From Calonectria ilicicola (Eukaryota; Ascomycota; Sordariomycetes; Hypocreales; Nectriaceae), in contig CP085832.1 in assembly GCA_020809705.1 (NCBI GenBank), positions 4,340,001-4,404,000 of the forward strand: 64,000 nucleotides of DNA. The letters are read 5' to 3'. Position 1 is the stretch's first letter. Each line of letters opens with the position of its first letter. This document shows, in pieces, positions 33,888 to 46,373 of the stretch. Under the pieces are notes generated by a model. It searched no databases, was not told the DNA's origin, and worked only from the letters and a program-made list of their open reading frames with translations. The position numbers and the translations under genes were made by a program.

Positions 33888-35459
33888 GGCGAAGTCGTCG
33901 CCCAGCTGCAATCAGAAGCTAACTGCGGGAAACGGGATCGAAAATGCGGCTATTTCGTCACGTGACTCCTGTGAGAGATGAGACACGCCATGACATGACA
34001 TGACACTGGCAATATTGGGTTGGGCTTCATTTGGCCGACGGCCATCAACGCAATGCAAGTCTCTTGGTTCAAAATCGACTTTCTATATTTTTGGCTAATT
34101 GCTCGCGCCAGTGTATCGTACAAGGCACAACCTTGACCTTCCGAAAGCACGGTTGACATTGGCACTCGCACACTCTGCACAAGTTGCAGTGACTGACTCA
34201 TCAGCCCGACAACGGGAAGCTCCCACTGATTTCTAACAATAATATGGACCGACCTGTCATAAGTTTCAATAATATCACACTGCGACTCTTCTCAGATGTC
34301 ATCCGTTCTTCTATGTTAGGTTCTGTCCCAACATAGCGTCTTTACAATCAAGAGAGAATTCTTTGGTGTCGGCATGATGAGCTATATATGTATCTCTGTC
34401 ACGGTTAATATGGTATCATGTATGAGTTCCGGCCGCTAAAAATCCGCTAAACACTGAATATCTAAAATTTTGTCGGAATATGAAAGCTGCACTGTCATCG
34501 TTTCTACTTCAAGCTGGTGCTTGATTGCTTAAGGCCTATAGGGTAGCACCGTTATAGGCTTCGCATCGCTGGAACTCGTTTTGCAAGATTAAAATGGTCA
34601 TGATTGATACTCATCTGCTGCATTGTTAATTTTTGACCACTTGGGACTAGTATTCATTACCATAGAGTAGAATTAGAGAACTAAGAACAAGAGGTGTGGA
34701 CCCATGGTCGGCACTTATTTCGCCCGTGCCGCCAGAAGAGCCCAATGGAAATACGAGTAAGACATTTCTTTGTTGTTTGTATAGATAACTCAAAGTACTA
34801 GTAATTCATAAAAGGTCAAAAGTATTAAGGAACAAATCTATATTGGTGAATGTACATTCCTAAATGCGTTAGCTTCTCAAATCACCTCTCCTGCATACCT
34901 ACGCGCCTACTCTTTGTCACCTAGACTTGTTCAATGAACTAGCGCCAACTCTCCATCTTGTCGAGACATCTAACTCTATTGTGATTTCTATTGACCCCTT
35001 TCATGCCCTTGCCGGCTGATCGTCACTAGCTTACAGGACTACCACCAGCTTCTCTTTTTTTCTTGGATCAAAACCAGACCACAGCAGACCTCTCCGTAAA
35101 AAGAAACTTGGCATTGGGTGTCTATTCTACCATCCACCCCCGCAATTCTTCTGCAAAGCCATCATAGCCCTTGCTGGATAAATTGACTGCCAGTAATATT
35201 CTTCAGGATTCGGGCAGGGTCATCGAGGCCAGCATCGTTCTTCTGAACACTAACGATCCTTGTTATTTGATTAGTTACCCAATCACGTTTCATCCGAGTC
35301 TTGTAGGGAACCCCTCCCGATCATAAAATCGAGCAAGAAGGTACTCTCAAGGTTGGTAGATAATTTTCTAACATCCTTTTGGCTTTGGATTGATGATTTG
35401 TTTCCACAGGAAGCCTTCCGAGACTCGAAGCTTCCGGCCCCAGCACGCGAACACTTAGG
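33888..35459. other. Intergenic region
   Basis: About 1.6 kb with no supportable gene. The last 100-150 bp may carry an extra 5' exon of the interrupted gene, because its frame is open upstream of 35460 to near an AG at about 35409. Confidence 0.45.
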
Positions 35460-35709
35460 ATGCATTCCTCGGCCCGAAACCTTGGTTTGCCTTCGAAACC
35501 TTTCGACAATGGAGTCTTAAATTGGCTGGAATCTATCGAAATAGATTCTAAAAATCCCTGCTGGACAGAAGCGGCCGTCCACGATAAGGATCCAACTGCA
35601 GCGACGACAGGAATGGAACCCCAAAACAGCTTACGATTAGGGGCATGTACGAACTCAGATATAGAAGTGGATATTCAGGCCAGTGGCATTGGGTCCATTC
35701 AGACAGAAC
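35460..35709 (+). pseudogene. 5' fragment of DUF7924-like gene, split by transposon
   Basis: First 83 codons (plus one base) of the gene whose remainder lies at 56541-57514. The frame runs from ATG 35460 to the end of the left target duplication, ending ...GIGSIQTE plus one base. Joining this base to 56541 continues the same frame without a stop. The N-terminal part is low in recognisable motifs, as is usual for this family. Confidence 0.82.
35702..35709. repeat. Left 8-bp target-site duplication (GACAGAAC)
   Basis: Identical to 56533-56540. Eight base pairs is the duplication length of hAT transposons. Confidence 0.92.
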
Positions 35710-35732
35710 CAGCGCTGCGGTCAATTCAAATC
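35710..35732 (+). repeat. hAT left terminal inverted repeat
   Basis: Perfect 23-bp inverted match to 56510-56532. Internal CAATTCAAAT units follow directly. Confidence 0.93.
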
Positions 35733-36344
35733 GCCTCAATTCAATTCAAATCAATTCAATTCAAATCGAGAAAACGATTATTCAATTTAATTTAAATATA
35801 ATGGTTAATTTGATTAAATTGATTGAGTTGGATATAGGGTATTTAATATAGATATATGATTTTTTAGCTGAATTTTAGTATCTTTGATGTGGTTTATCTG
35901 GAGGAATTTTCTACTTAGTTATTGCTTAAAGTGGTATAGCTTAGGTTATATAATTGATTATATAATTATGATTTTTTAATTATAAAGGAATTCTTATTAA
36001 TTTTACCTTTTTTTATATATTATATATAAAATTACCTTTTATAATATTATAAAATATAATTATTTTTATTTTTATATTATTATATCTTTATTTATAATAT
36101 TTAGAATTATTATATTAATTATTTTTTAGTCTTTTTAATTGCTATTAAATCTATATTATAAAGAAAAGGCCTAATATATTTATATCTTTCTTATTATAAA
36201 ATATAGTAATTAATTAAAGAATAAAAAGTTAGTAAAATAATCTTTATAATTATTAGAATATATAATAAGTATAAAGATAATAATATTTTTATATTTAATT
36301 CTTTTTTTATAATCTAACACCCTTAATACTATTAGTAATCTCAT

Positions 36345-36373
36345 CCCTAGCCCTAACCCTAACCCTAACCCTA
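36345..36373 (+). repeat. Interstitial telomeric repeat (CCCTAA-type, about 5 units)
   Basis: CCCTAG, then three CCCTAA, then CCCTA, surrounded by AT-rich hAT sequence. This is the C-rich strand of the vertebrate/fungal-type TTAGGG telomere repeat. Confidence 0.9.
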
Positions 36374-36499
36374 TTTTCCTTTTAAATCCAACTGAAAGTA
36401 TAGTTTATAATTATATAACTTAAAGATTTTAACTTTAAAGATACTTAAAGTTTAATTATTTAAACTCTTTCTTAAATATAATTTATATATAAAAGATAT

Positions 36500-38391
36500 T
36501 TTCTTTATTTTTAACTATACTAGCGCCATAAGCTATAATCCTTTATTATTAAGTACAACTTTAGTCTTATTAAAGTTAATAGAAATACCTTTAGTAGTAC
36601 CTTTTAGCTATACTATTATTATAACCGGCAAGAACAAATATAAGGCTGTTTATTTACTTAAGCAATAACTTCAGCAATAATAGCCCACTTATAAAGTTAA
36701 TATTCTATTACTAAAAGCTAAGATCAAAAGATAATATTATTACTAGCTTCTTCTATTCTTACTAATCTTCATTTATATACTAGATTGCCTACTAAAGAAG
36801 AATCTAATACTTTTAGTATTATTATTAAGTTAAAAGTTACTTTTATTTATTAAATTATTAAATTAAATATATTTTTTAAAGTAATTAAATATAATATCTT
36901 TTAATATCTTTTATAAATATTAAATTATATTATTAATAATATTTTATTAATATATTAATTAATTATAAAGGTTTAGGTAATAGATAATTTTAAAATTTAT
37001 TAATAAATAATTAAATACTAATTTTAATATACTTAATTATTTATTTATTTTACTTTTAATATTTAAATTTCTTTTAATTAATAAGCTCTCTTAAAGATTA
37101 TTAGTTATTTTATTAATTATGTTAATAGCTTATAAATTAAGCTTCTTACCTTAAAATATATTTCTAATATTTATTTAAATAAAAATATTATCTTTTTAAT
37201 ATTAGAAGTTATTAAAAACTATAATCTTTAAAGCCTTAGTTTCTTTATATTGGATAATGCCTCTATTAATAATATATACCTTAATTATCTTTTTTCTAAT
37301 TATCTTCTTACTTTTCCAAATTAGCCCTTATTTATAAAGCCTTTAATAATTCAATTATACTATTAAAGTTATATTATCAATCTTACTATTAAAACCTTCC
37401 TTAAGCTTATAAAATAAGCCTAACTTACCTTATTAAATAATAAAGCTATTATATAGTTAACTCCTAAGGAATAAGCTAATTTAACTAGCTAGCTAAAGAG
37501 TAGTCTAGTAGTCAAGCTATTAGATATAGTAATATTTATTTATTGGTTCTTTTAATATTAGGAAGCCTTTTTTATTTAAATTTAATATTAAATTAATAAT
37601 ATTAATAATAATTTATTAAAAATTAATAATAATATTTAATTATATAATAATAATAAAATATATTAGAATTTGATTTTTTATATAATTAAATAAATCTTTT
37701 ACTTTAAGAAATTAATTTAATTATAAATTAAGGTTAATTTAATAAAAAGAAAGATTAAAAGTTATTAATTAATAAGAGATTAATTAAGGAAAATTAGGAG
37801 ATCTTAATAAAGGTTTATAATCTTCTTCTTCCCTTTTAAGAGAAAATAATAAAATTCTAATCTTACTACCCTAATAATATTAGCTAGATTATTTAAAGCC
37901 TCTCCTAATTAATAACTTAATTTAAAGAATAATATAATTATTATATCTTTAATTTAATTATAATTAATAAGCCTTAATAGACCCTTTAAAATATCTTATT
38001 ATAATACTTATATAATTATAATTAAATATTTATAATAAAATTATAATAATAGGCTAATATAAAGGAATATTTATACCTCTATTACCAACTATTAATAAAC
38101 CAATTAGAATATTATAAAAGCTTATTTAACTATACCTTAGTTTATTAAGCTACTATTATCCTTTATCCTTCCCTAAGGGCCCATTAGATTATCTATATAA
38201 AGCTATTTAAAGTAAATCTTATTATTAACTAATTTTAAAGCTTCTTTTTTAATAGTTAGGCTATTAATAAGTAATATCAATAGCCCTAGACTATAGATTT
38301 CCCTAATCAACATAATAATTCCCTACCTAACCTTCTTTTTAATAATTTCTATAAGAACCTAACTAAAAGCAATAGCCTAACTATACATAAA
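36500..38391 (+). pseudogene. hAT transposase, 5' and central part (decayed)
   Basis: A degraded coding region with many TAA/TAG codons. Around 37220-37280 one frame reads a decayed version of the hAT catalytic-region motif, with S-L-S-F-F-I-L-D-N-A-S legible. The piece stops at the TTAAA duplication of the inserted LTR element. The 5' limit is approximate. It cannot encode an active enzyme as it stands. Confidence 0.72.
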
Positions 38392-38396
38392 TTAAA
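38392..38396. repeat. Left 5-bp target duplication (TTAAA) of minus-strand LTR element
   Basis: Matches 56155-56159 on the other side of the element. Confidence 0.8.
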
Positions 38397-38470
38397 TATA
38401 ACGGTCTGGTCAATTCCCAACTTGATGAACCAATCAGAACGAAGGGTTTATTGTTGGCAGGATGGTTACG

Positions 38471-38869
38471 TGTTATGACCCGGACACCTAAAGGCAGTGA
38501 CCACAGGCAGAACCCCAACCAATCATGACAAGACTACCCTAGACCCACATAACCAACTAATAAAAGTAAAGTCGAATGGCCTTTGTTTAATATTACTGAA
38601 GATTGTAGTAAATATTATTAAACTAACTCTATTTGATTATTATAATAATAGAATCTTAGATATAGTAGTATATAGATAGATTAGATCTTACTATAAGAAA
38701 TAGAATTAATTAGCTTTTAATATAATTTAATTATCTTAATTATAATTAATTATTATTTAATATAATATTTTTATTATTTTATTTATTATAATATATTTAA
38801 TTATTTTATTAATAATAAATCTTTTATTTTAATTAATTTATTAAATTAAAAATTAATTAGATTATTATA
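38471..38869 (+). repeat. LTR, outer copy, 5'
   Basis: 399-bp repeat sharing start (TGTTATGACCC), internal order and end with the LTRs at 39341, 45974 and 48923. It retains more G and C in its first 100 bp than its relatives. Confidence 0.85.
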
Positions 38870-39340
38870 TATTAAAAGCTCTTATTTAATTAATTACTTA
38901 TATTAATAATTAAATAATAATAATATTTAGAAAGAACCCTACTACTATTACTTCTTTTAATAATATTAAATTAACTATAAAATTATAGTAAATTAAGAAG
39001 AAACTTATAGATATATAAGTCTAGCTTAAAGTAAAAGAAGCTAAAATCACTATAATTAAAGAAAGTAAAAGTAAAGATATTAATAAAATTCTAAGACCCC
39101 TAATTCTAGAACCCTTCCTAAGAAAAGCCACCAATATAATCCCCTTCCTTACCTAAATAAAAAGATACTTCTACTTCTTCTTAATATAATTTATAACCCT
39201 TGAAGCCTAGGTACTATATACTAAAACCTTCCTCCAAGGGGATATAGAAGTATGGTTTAAACCTATTATAAGAGACTATCTAGAAAATAAAAATAATGCT
39301 AACTAAAATAAAGAAATCTAAGAGATCTTTAAAGACTAGG

Positions 39341-39739
39341 TGTTATGACCCAAACACCCAAAGGCGGTGACCACGGGCAGAATCCCAACTAATTATAATA
39401 AAACTACCCTGGACCCACATAACCAGCTAATAAGAGCAAAGTCGAACAACCTCCATTCAATATCACCAAAGATTATAACAAATATTATTGAACTAACTCC
39501 ATTCAACCATTACAATAACAAAACCCTAGATATAGTAATATATAGACAGATTAGATCTTACTATAAGGAATAGAATTAATTAGCTTTTAATATAATTTAA
39601 TTACCTTAATTATAATTAATTATTACCTAATATAATACTTTTATTACTTTATTTACTATAATATACCTAATTATTCTATTAATAATAAACCCTTTATTTT
39701 AATTAATTTATTAAGTTAAGAATTAATTAGATTATTATA
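39341..39739 (+). repeat. 5' LTR of full-length copy
   Basis: 399 bp, starting TGTTATGACCC and ending TTATA, paired with 45974-46373. Confidence 0.85.
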
Positions 39740-42700
39740 TATTAAAAGCTTTTATTTAATTAATTATCTATATTAATAATTAAATAATAATAATATCTAA
39801 AAAAACCTTACTATAACTATTTCTTCTAATAATACTAAATTAATTACAAAATTATAATAAATTAAAAAGAAACTTACAAACATACAAGCCTAGTTTAAAG
39901 TAAAAGAAACTAGAACTATTACAATTAAAAAAAGTAAAGGTAAAGATATTAATAAAATTCTAAGACCCCCAGTCCTAGAACCCTTTCTAGGAAAAGCCGC
40001 TAATATAGTTCCCTTCTTTACCTAAATAAAAGAATACTTTTACTTCTTCCTAACCTAACTAATAACTCCTAAAGCCTAAGTACTATATACTAAAACCCTT
40101 TTTTAAGAAGATATAAAAGTATAGTTTAAACCTATTATAAGAGATTATTTAGAAAATAAGAATAATATTAAGTAAATTAAAAAAATTTAAGAAATCTTTA
40201 AAGATTAGGAAAATTTTAAGATTATTATTAAAGATAATTTTAATATAATTAATATAGAATAATAAGTTATAAATTAATTATATAAACTTAAATAAATAAA
40301 ATCTTATAATTAATATTTAACTAAGTTTAAAAGAATTATAATATAAATAACCTAAGATAATAATATATTAATAAAACTTTATTATAAAGGCTTAAAAAGT
40401 AAAATTAAGGATAAAATCTATAAGGAAGATTAGCTAAAGAAACTCTTAAAATATATTAAAAGTACTATTAAAATTAATAAAAGATAATTTAACTAATATA
40501 AAGAATATATTTAAAATAATAAAAACCTATATATCCTAAATAAAGAAAAAATCTAAAATAAATAATAAAGTACTATATATAGGATTTATTTAAGACCAAT
40601 AGAACTTAATATTACCTAAAGGTATAATAAAAGTAAGATTATCTACTTTAATTATAGAAAGAAAGGATATAAATCCTTTAAATATTGTTTTTTGAAAATA
40701 GGAAATTAGTTTAAACCTATATTAAAAGGATAGAAATAACTTAATATTATAAAAACCTAATAGACTTTAGTATTAGAAGGAAAAAAGGATATTATAAGAA
40801 AAGTTATTCTTACTATTATTAAGAAATATAAATTAATTACTATAATTAAATAATATATAGAAAACTATAAGTTATATAAGATAAAACTTATCTTATAATA
40901 AAAAATCAATAAAGCTATTTAAAAAGTATAATCAATCTAATAAAAAGGATAATCCTACCTTTCCTATAAATGGTTAGAATGAGCTAAGAAGATAGGAATC
41001 CTTATATCTATTTTAGATATATATACTAATAAAATATTAATATAGTAGGATACTTGTACTTATAATAAAAATAAAAATAGAAAATAGATAATTAATATTA
41101 AAAAAATAACTTAATAAATTAAGGAATTTTTATAGAATAAAAATAAAGTCTTTCTATTTATATAAAGTAAATAACAACTAGGAAATTATAATCCCTAATC
41201 TATCTAATATAAGAAGAATAATTCTAAATTAAATATAATATATAAAGAATATAAAAATATTTTATAAATAAGCTATTATAATTATAATTACCTTTAATAT
41301 ATAAAATAAAAATAATATATAGTATACTTTCTTATTAGGATAGAAGATATAGTTATTTATTATATTTATAGAAGATACTTTAATTAATATAAAGTAATAG
41401 AAAAAAACCCCTACTATTAATTTATTATATTAAAACTAAATAAGCTTAAGTTCTTTAATTATAATAAATTACTCTAGAATAAATATTAAAACCCTAAATA
41501 TAATATCTATATAATAAATAAAGTAATAGCTTAATATTAAACAAAACCAAAAAACAAGTAGAGCCTCCTATAAAAGAGCAATAGAAGCAACTAAGGCAAC
41601 AACCTCTAAAGTTACTAAAAGAACTTTTAAAAAAGCTTTATACTTTATAATTAAAAAATAACCTTAATAATAATTAAAAATAAAAGTAAAAATTAAAGGG
41701 AAGTAATATAATATTATAATAAATAGTAAAACTAAATAAAACTATATTAATCTTTAAATAATTAATTAATTTTAATTATTATAAATAATAAAAGTTAATT
41801 TATATAAAATTATTAATATAAAAGAAATCTCTTTTAACTATAATAATAATATTATAAATAAAAAAATTAATTACTTAAAAATCTTTATTAAAAAAAAAAT
41901 TAAAAAATAATCTTTAATATTATTAATATTAGATAGTATAATCTAATTTTAAAGTATTTATAATTATACTAATATAACCCTAATATTTATTAATATATTA
42001 ATTAAATATAAATATTTAAGAAGTATAATATAACTAATAATATTTCTATAAACTATAATAAAAGATCTTAAACTTCTAACTTTAATTAAATAAAAAATAT
42101 AAGTAAAGAAGAATCTTTATTATTTAAAAAAATAAAATATAAATATAAGAATAATTAAAAAAAATAAAGATAATAAATAATTACCTATTTTAAAATATAA
42201 TTCTAATAAATTAATAAAAGCCTTAAAAAATAAAGATTAAAGCAAAAATAAATAAACTATATAATATATCCCTATAATACTAAATCTATAAAAAGCTCTT
42301 TATAAAAAAACTAAATATTAAACTATCTAAGTTTAATTAGTAAGATTATAAAATTATCTTTAAAAATAAATCTAATATTTAATTTTACTTTATTTATAAT
42401 TTTAATTAAATTAAACTTAATATTTTAAAGGAATATATTTAAAATATACTTAAAAAAAATATATTTATATTTTAAACTCTAAAGCTAATTATTTTATTAT
42501 ATTTATACTTAAGAAAAATAAAAAGTTATATCTTATTATAAATTACTAATAACTTAATAATATTATTATTAAAGATTATATTTTATTACTATTAATTAAT
42601 AAAATAAAGAATTATCTTTATAAAGTTAATATCTTTATTATATTAGATCTTAAAGGAGTATATAATCTTATTTATATTAAAGAAGAATATAAATAGAAAA

Positions 42701-45700
42701 TTACTTTTTAAATAAAATTTAGATTATTTAAATACCTAATTATACCTTTTAAACTTATAAATATATTAATATTATTTTAATAAATAATAATTAATATATT
42801 ATAAAAATACTTAAATATCTTTATTATTTATTATTTAAATAATATTCTTATTTTTTTAAAAATAAAAAAAATATAAAGAATATATTTATAAGATCTTAAA
42901 AGCCCTTTAAAATACTAAACTCTTAATTAAATTAAAAAAAATAAATTCTATACTTAAGAAATAGAATTTCTAGAATATATTATTAGCCTTAATAAAATTC
43001 ATATAGATCTAAAGAAAATCATTATAATAAAAAATTAAAAGAAATTTACTAATATAAAGGAAGTATAAGCCTTCCTTAGATTTACTAATTATTACTAAAG
43101 ATTTATTAAGGGATTTAGTAAAATCGCCTTAAATATAATAGAACTAATTAAGAAAGGAATTATCTTTTAATAAGGAAATAAAGTATAATAATTATTTAAA
43201 GTTATAAGAAATACTATTTTAGAAAAACCTATCCTTACAATATTCAACCTTAATAAGCCTATAGAGCTAGAAACTGATATATTGGACTTTGCCTTAGGGG
43301 CCTAGATCGGATAATAAGATGAATAAGGAAATCTACACCTTATAGCATTCTATTCATATAAACTATATAGCCTTGAGCTAAATTATCCTATTTATAATAA
43401 AGAATTCCTTACTATTATTAATACTTTCAAAGAATTCCAATAATATTTATTAAAAAGCAACTGTTATGACCTGGCCTGCGGGCACAGGGCTTACAGGGCT
43501 CTTAGGTGCTGTTAGGTGCTGCGATAATTGCCGCAATAGCAGTTATTGACCAATCTTTTGCCCTATGGTACAGCGGTCAACAGCACAGCCGTTACAGCAA
43601 CCATAAAATTATAATATATATCAACTATAAAAACATTACTTACTTTATAATCACTTAAAAACTTAATAAAAGGCAACTACAATATATAGAATACCTATCC
43701 AAATTTAACTACTAAATTATCTATATCAAAGAAACCAAAAACAACTACACCAATATAATTAGCTACTAACCCAACTATAATATAGAAAAACCAAAAATAC
43801 AAGAAAAACTATTAATCTATAATACTAACAAAGAACTAGAATAAGCCTCAATTAATAAAATAATAATAAAAATAAAAAAAATAATCATTATTATAAAAAT
43901 AGAAGGATTACTATATATAACTAGAACCACTACTATAGAAATATTAATATAATAAATAAAACAAAATAATCCACTACTAAGAAAAATTAAAGAATATAAT
44001 CTAGTACTTCTGGAAGAAGAAAAAATAGATTATTTATAAGTATTAAAGGAATATTAAATAGAGTTAATAAAGGATATTTATAAATACCTCTTATATAGTC
44101 ATAAAGGTATTAATAAAACCCTTAAATAAATTAAATAGATATTTTCCTTTAATAAGATGAAAAAGAAAGTTAAATAAATATATAAGGAATATAGCTTATA
44201 TTAATATTTTAAAAAACCAAGATATAAATTATATAGATTATTATAATTATCCTTTATTATATAATAATTATAGAATTTAATTATAATAAACTTTATTATT
44301 AACCTTCTTTTATTAGTAGACCCTATTATAGAAGTATATTATAATAATATTTTTATTATTATTAATTACTTTATAAAAGCAATATATTATCTCCCTTATA
44401 ATAAAATAATAAAAGAAGAATAATTTATTTATCTTTTTTTTTAAAATATAATCACTATATATAAACTACCAACCGAAATTATTTCAAATAGAGGATAACT
44501 ATTTATATTTAAGTTTTAGTAAAGCCTGATATTTTTAATAGGGCTAAACTATAAGCTAAGTATAGCTTTCCACTTTTAAATAAATAAATAAATTAAATAT
44601 TAAAATTAAGAAATTAAGTAATATTTATAATATTATATTAATTATAAATAAACTAACTAGATAGAAAAGTTATTTATTATATAGTTAGTATATAATATAT
44701 TTTATAATTATAATATTAAAATAATATTAATAAAAGCTAATTTTAGCTTTATACTAGATACTTATTAAGCCCCTTTAGAAGGTATAATTTAAGTAAAAGC
44801 TATAATTAAGTTAGATAATTTAAAAAAACTATATAAAGAAATAAAAATAAAACTTAAGTTTATCTATAATATAATAAAAAGATATTATAATCTAAAAAGG
44901 CTAAAAGGACTATCCTTCTTAAAAGGAGATATAATCTACTTAATAATAAAAAATCTTATAATAAAAAAATAAAATAAAAAAATTGACTTTATATAGATTA
45001 GACCATACTTAATTAAAAGAAAAATATTAGAAAATAATTATAAACTTAATCTCCTAGATAATATTAAAGTTCACCCTATCTTCTATATTTCATTACTAGA
45101 ACTTAATAATAGTATTTAAGTTAATATAGGACCTAATTATAAACCACAAATAAAAAACCTAAAAGACTAATAGAAAGTTAAAAAAATCCTATAAAGAAAA
45201 GAAAAAGATAAGAAATTTAAAATTAAATAAAAAGATTATAAAAAAACAATCTAGGAACCTACTAAATACCTCATATATTACTTAAAGATACTAGAAGTAT
45301 TTCTCTAGAATTAATATAAAAAAATTAAGTAAATTACTTCAATTAATAACTTTATAATTCTCAAGTAATTATACCTCTAATAATACTAATACCTTAATAT
45401 ACTCCTTTTTTCTAATTTATCTAAATCCTTATAATTTTAAGAAATTATCTCCTTTATCTTCTTATATAAATAATACTTCTAAGTATATAAGCATTATAAT
45501 TAAGCTAGAGTACTTATTAAATCTACTTTAGTTTTCTCTTTTTCTTATTAATTTAATTCTTCTTATAAGAAACCTATTTAATTAAAAAGAAATAAGTATA
45601 TAAAAGTAAAAAGAGAAATATACTTATAAGCTTAAGCAAAAATACCCCTAAAATTATAACTAAAATATTTATTCTTTATATAAAATTTATAATAGCTTTT

Positions 45701-45973
45701 TCCCTTAATTATAATATAAAATAGTTACCTAATATAAAAATAAGCTAAATAATAAAATATCTTAAAACCAAATTTATTAATTAATTTAATAATATCCTTT
45801 TAATAAGCTTTAATTATTTTAAAATAAGATATAACTTTAGTAATATAGCCTAATATCCTATCAATACCTAGATTATAAGAAGATAAAAAAAGAAAAAATA
45901 TATAACAGTCATAAGTAAGGAAACTAGCCTATTTACCTGGCCTTAGGACAAGATTAATAAGAGGGGAGTATTA
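39740..45973 (+). pseudogene. gag-pol remnant of full-length LTR copy
   Basis: Decayed coding region of the element between its LTRs, interrupted by a 135-bp solo LTR at 43462-43596. Domain order is reverse transcriptase, RNase H, integrase, chromodomain. Codons such as TGG and CAA/CGA are replaced by TAG and TAA throughout, so nothing is translatable. Confidence 0.75.
43462..43596 (+). mobile_element. 135-bp solo LTR (or very short LTR-type element)
   Basis: Starts TGTTATGACC and ends CCGTTACA, with a perfect 5-bp duplication GCAAC on both sides (43457-43461 and 43597-43601). It is clearly GC-richer than its surroundings. The related copy at about 46530-46560 shows the uninterrupted sequence at the same place, confirming insertion into RNase H sequence. 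Confidence 0.9.
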
Positions 45974-46373
45974 TATTATAATCTAAACATTTAAAGGCAA
46001 TAATTATAGGTAGAACCTTAATCAATTATAATAAAACTACCTTAAACCTATATAACCAGCTAATAAGAGTAAAGTTAAATAGCCCCTATTTAATATTACT
46101 AAAGATCATAATAAATATTATTAAACTAACTCTATTTAACTATTATAATAATAGAACTTTAGATATAATAGTATATAGATAGATTAGATCTTACTATAAA
46201 AAATAGAACTAATTAGCTTTTAATATAACTTAATTACCTTAATTATAATTAACTATTATTTAATATAATATCTCCATTACTTTATTTTATTATAATATAT
46301 TTAACCATCCTGTTAATAATAAATCCTTCATTCTAATTGGTTTATTAAGTTGGGAATTGACCAGATCGTTATA
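45974..46373 (+). repeat. 3' LTR of full-length copy
   Basis: 400 bp. Its right 60 bp (from about 46310) is less decayed and reads TTGGGAATTGACCAGATCG. Confidence 0.83.

Larger units (their letters stand above)
39341..46373 (+). mobile_element. Full-length Ty3/gypsy-type chromodomain LTR retrotransposon (decayed)
   Basis: About 7.0 kb with 399-400-bp LTRs at 39341-39739 and 45974-46373. The internal region carries, in order, a gag-like part, reverse transcriptase (decayed LDLKG-YNLI block near 42640; decayed YLDDIL block near 42815), RNase H (near 43280-43460), integrase zinc finger (near 44090) and catalytic core, then a C-terminal chromodomain-like block (near 45250-45310). This order and the chromodomain point to a chromovirus-type element. 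Stops occur every few codons. No matching target duplication is seen at its two ends. Confidence 0.83.

Noticed and set aside
35460..35795. 111-codon frame as an independent small gene
   Set aside because: Its last 29 codons are read from the hAT end; the real product is the 5' half of the interrupted gene.
38497..39573. Two similar short frames (38497 and 39367) that look like a duplicated gene
   Set aside because: Both are the same stretch of the LTR repeat read in frame; not a gene.
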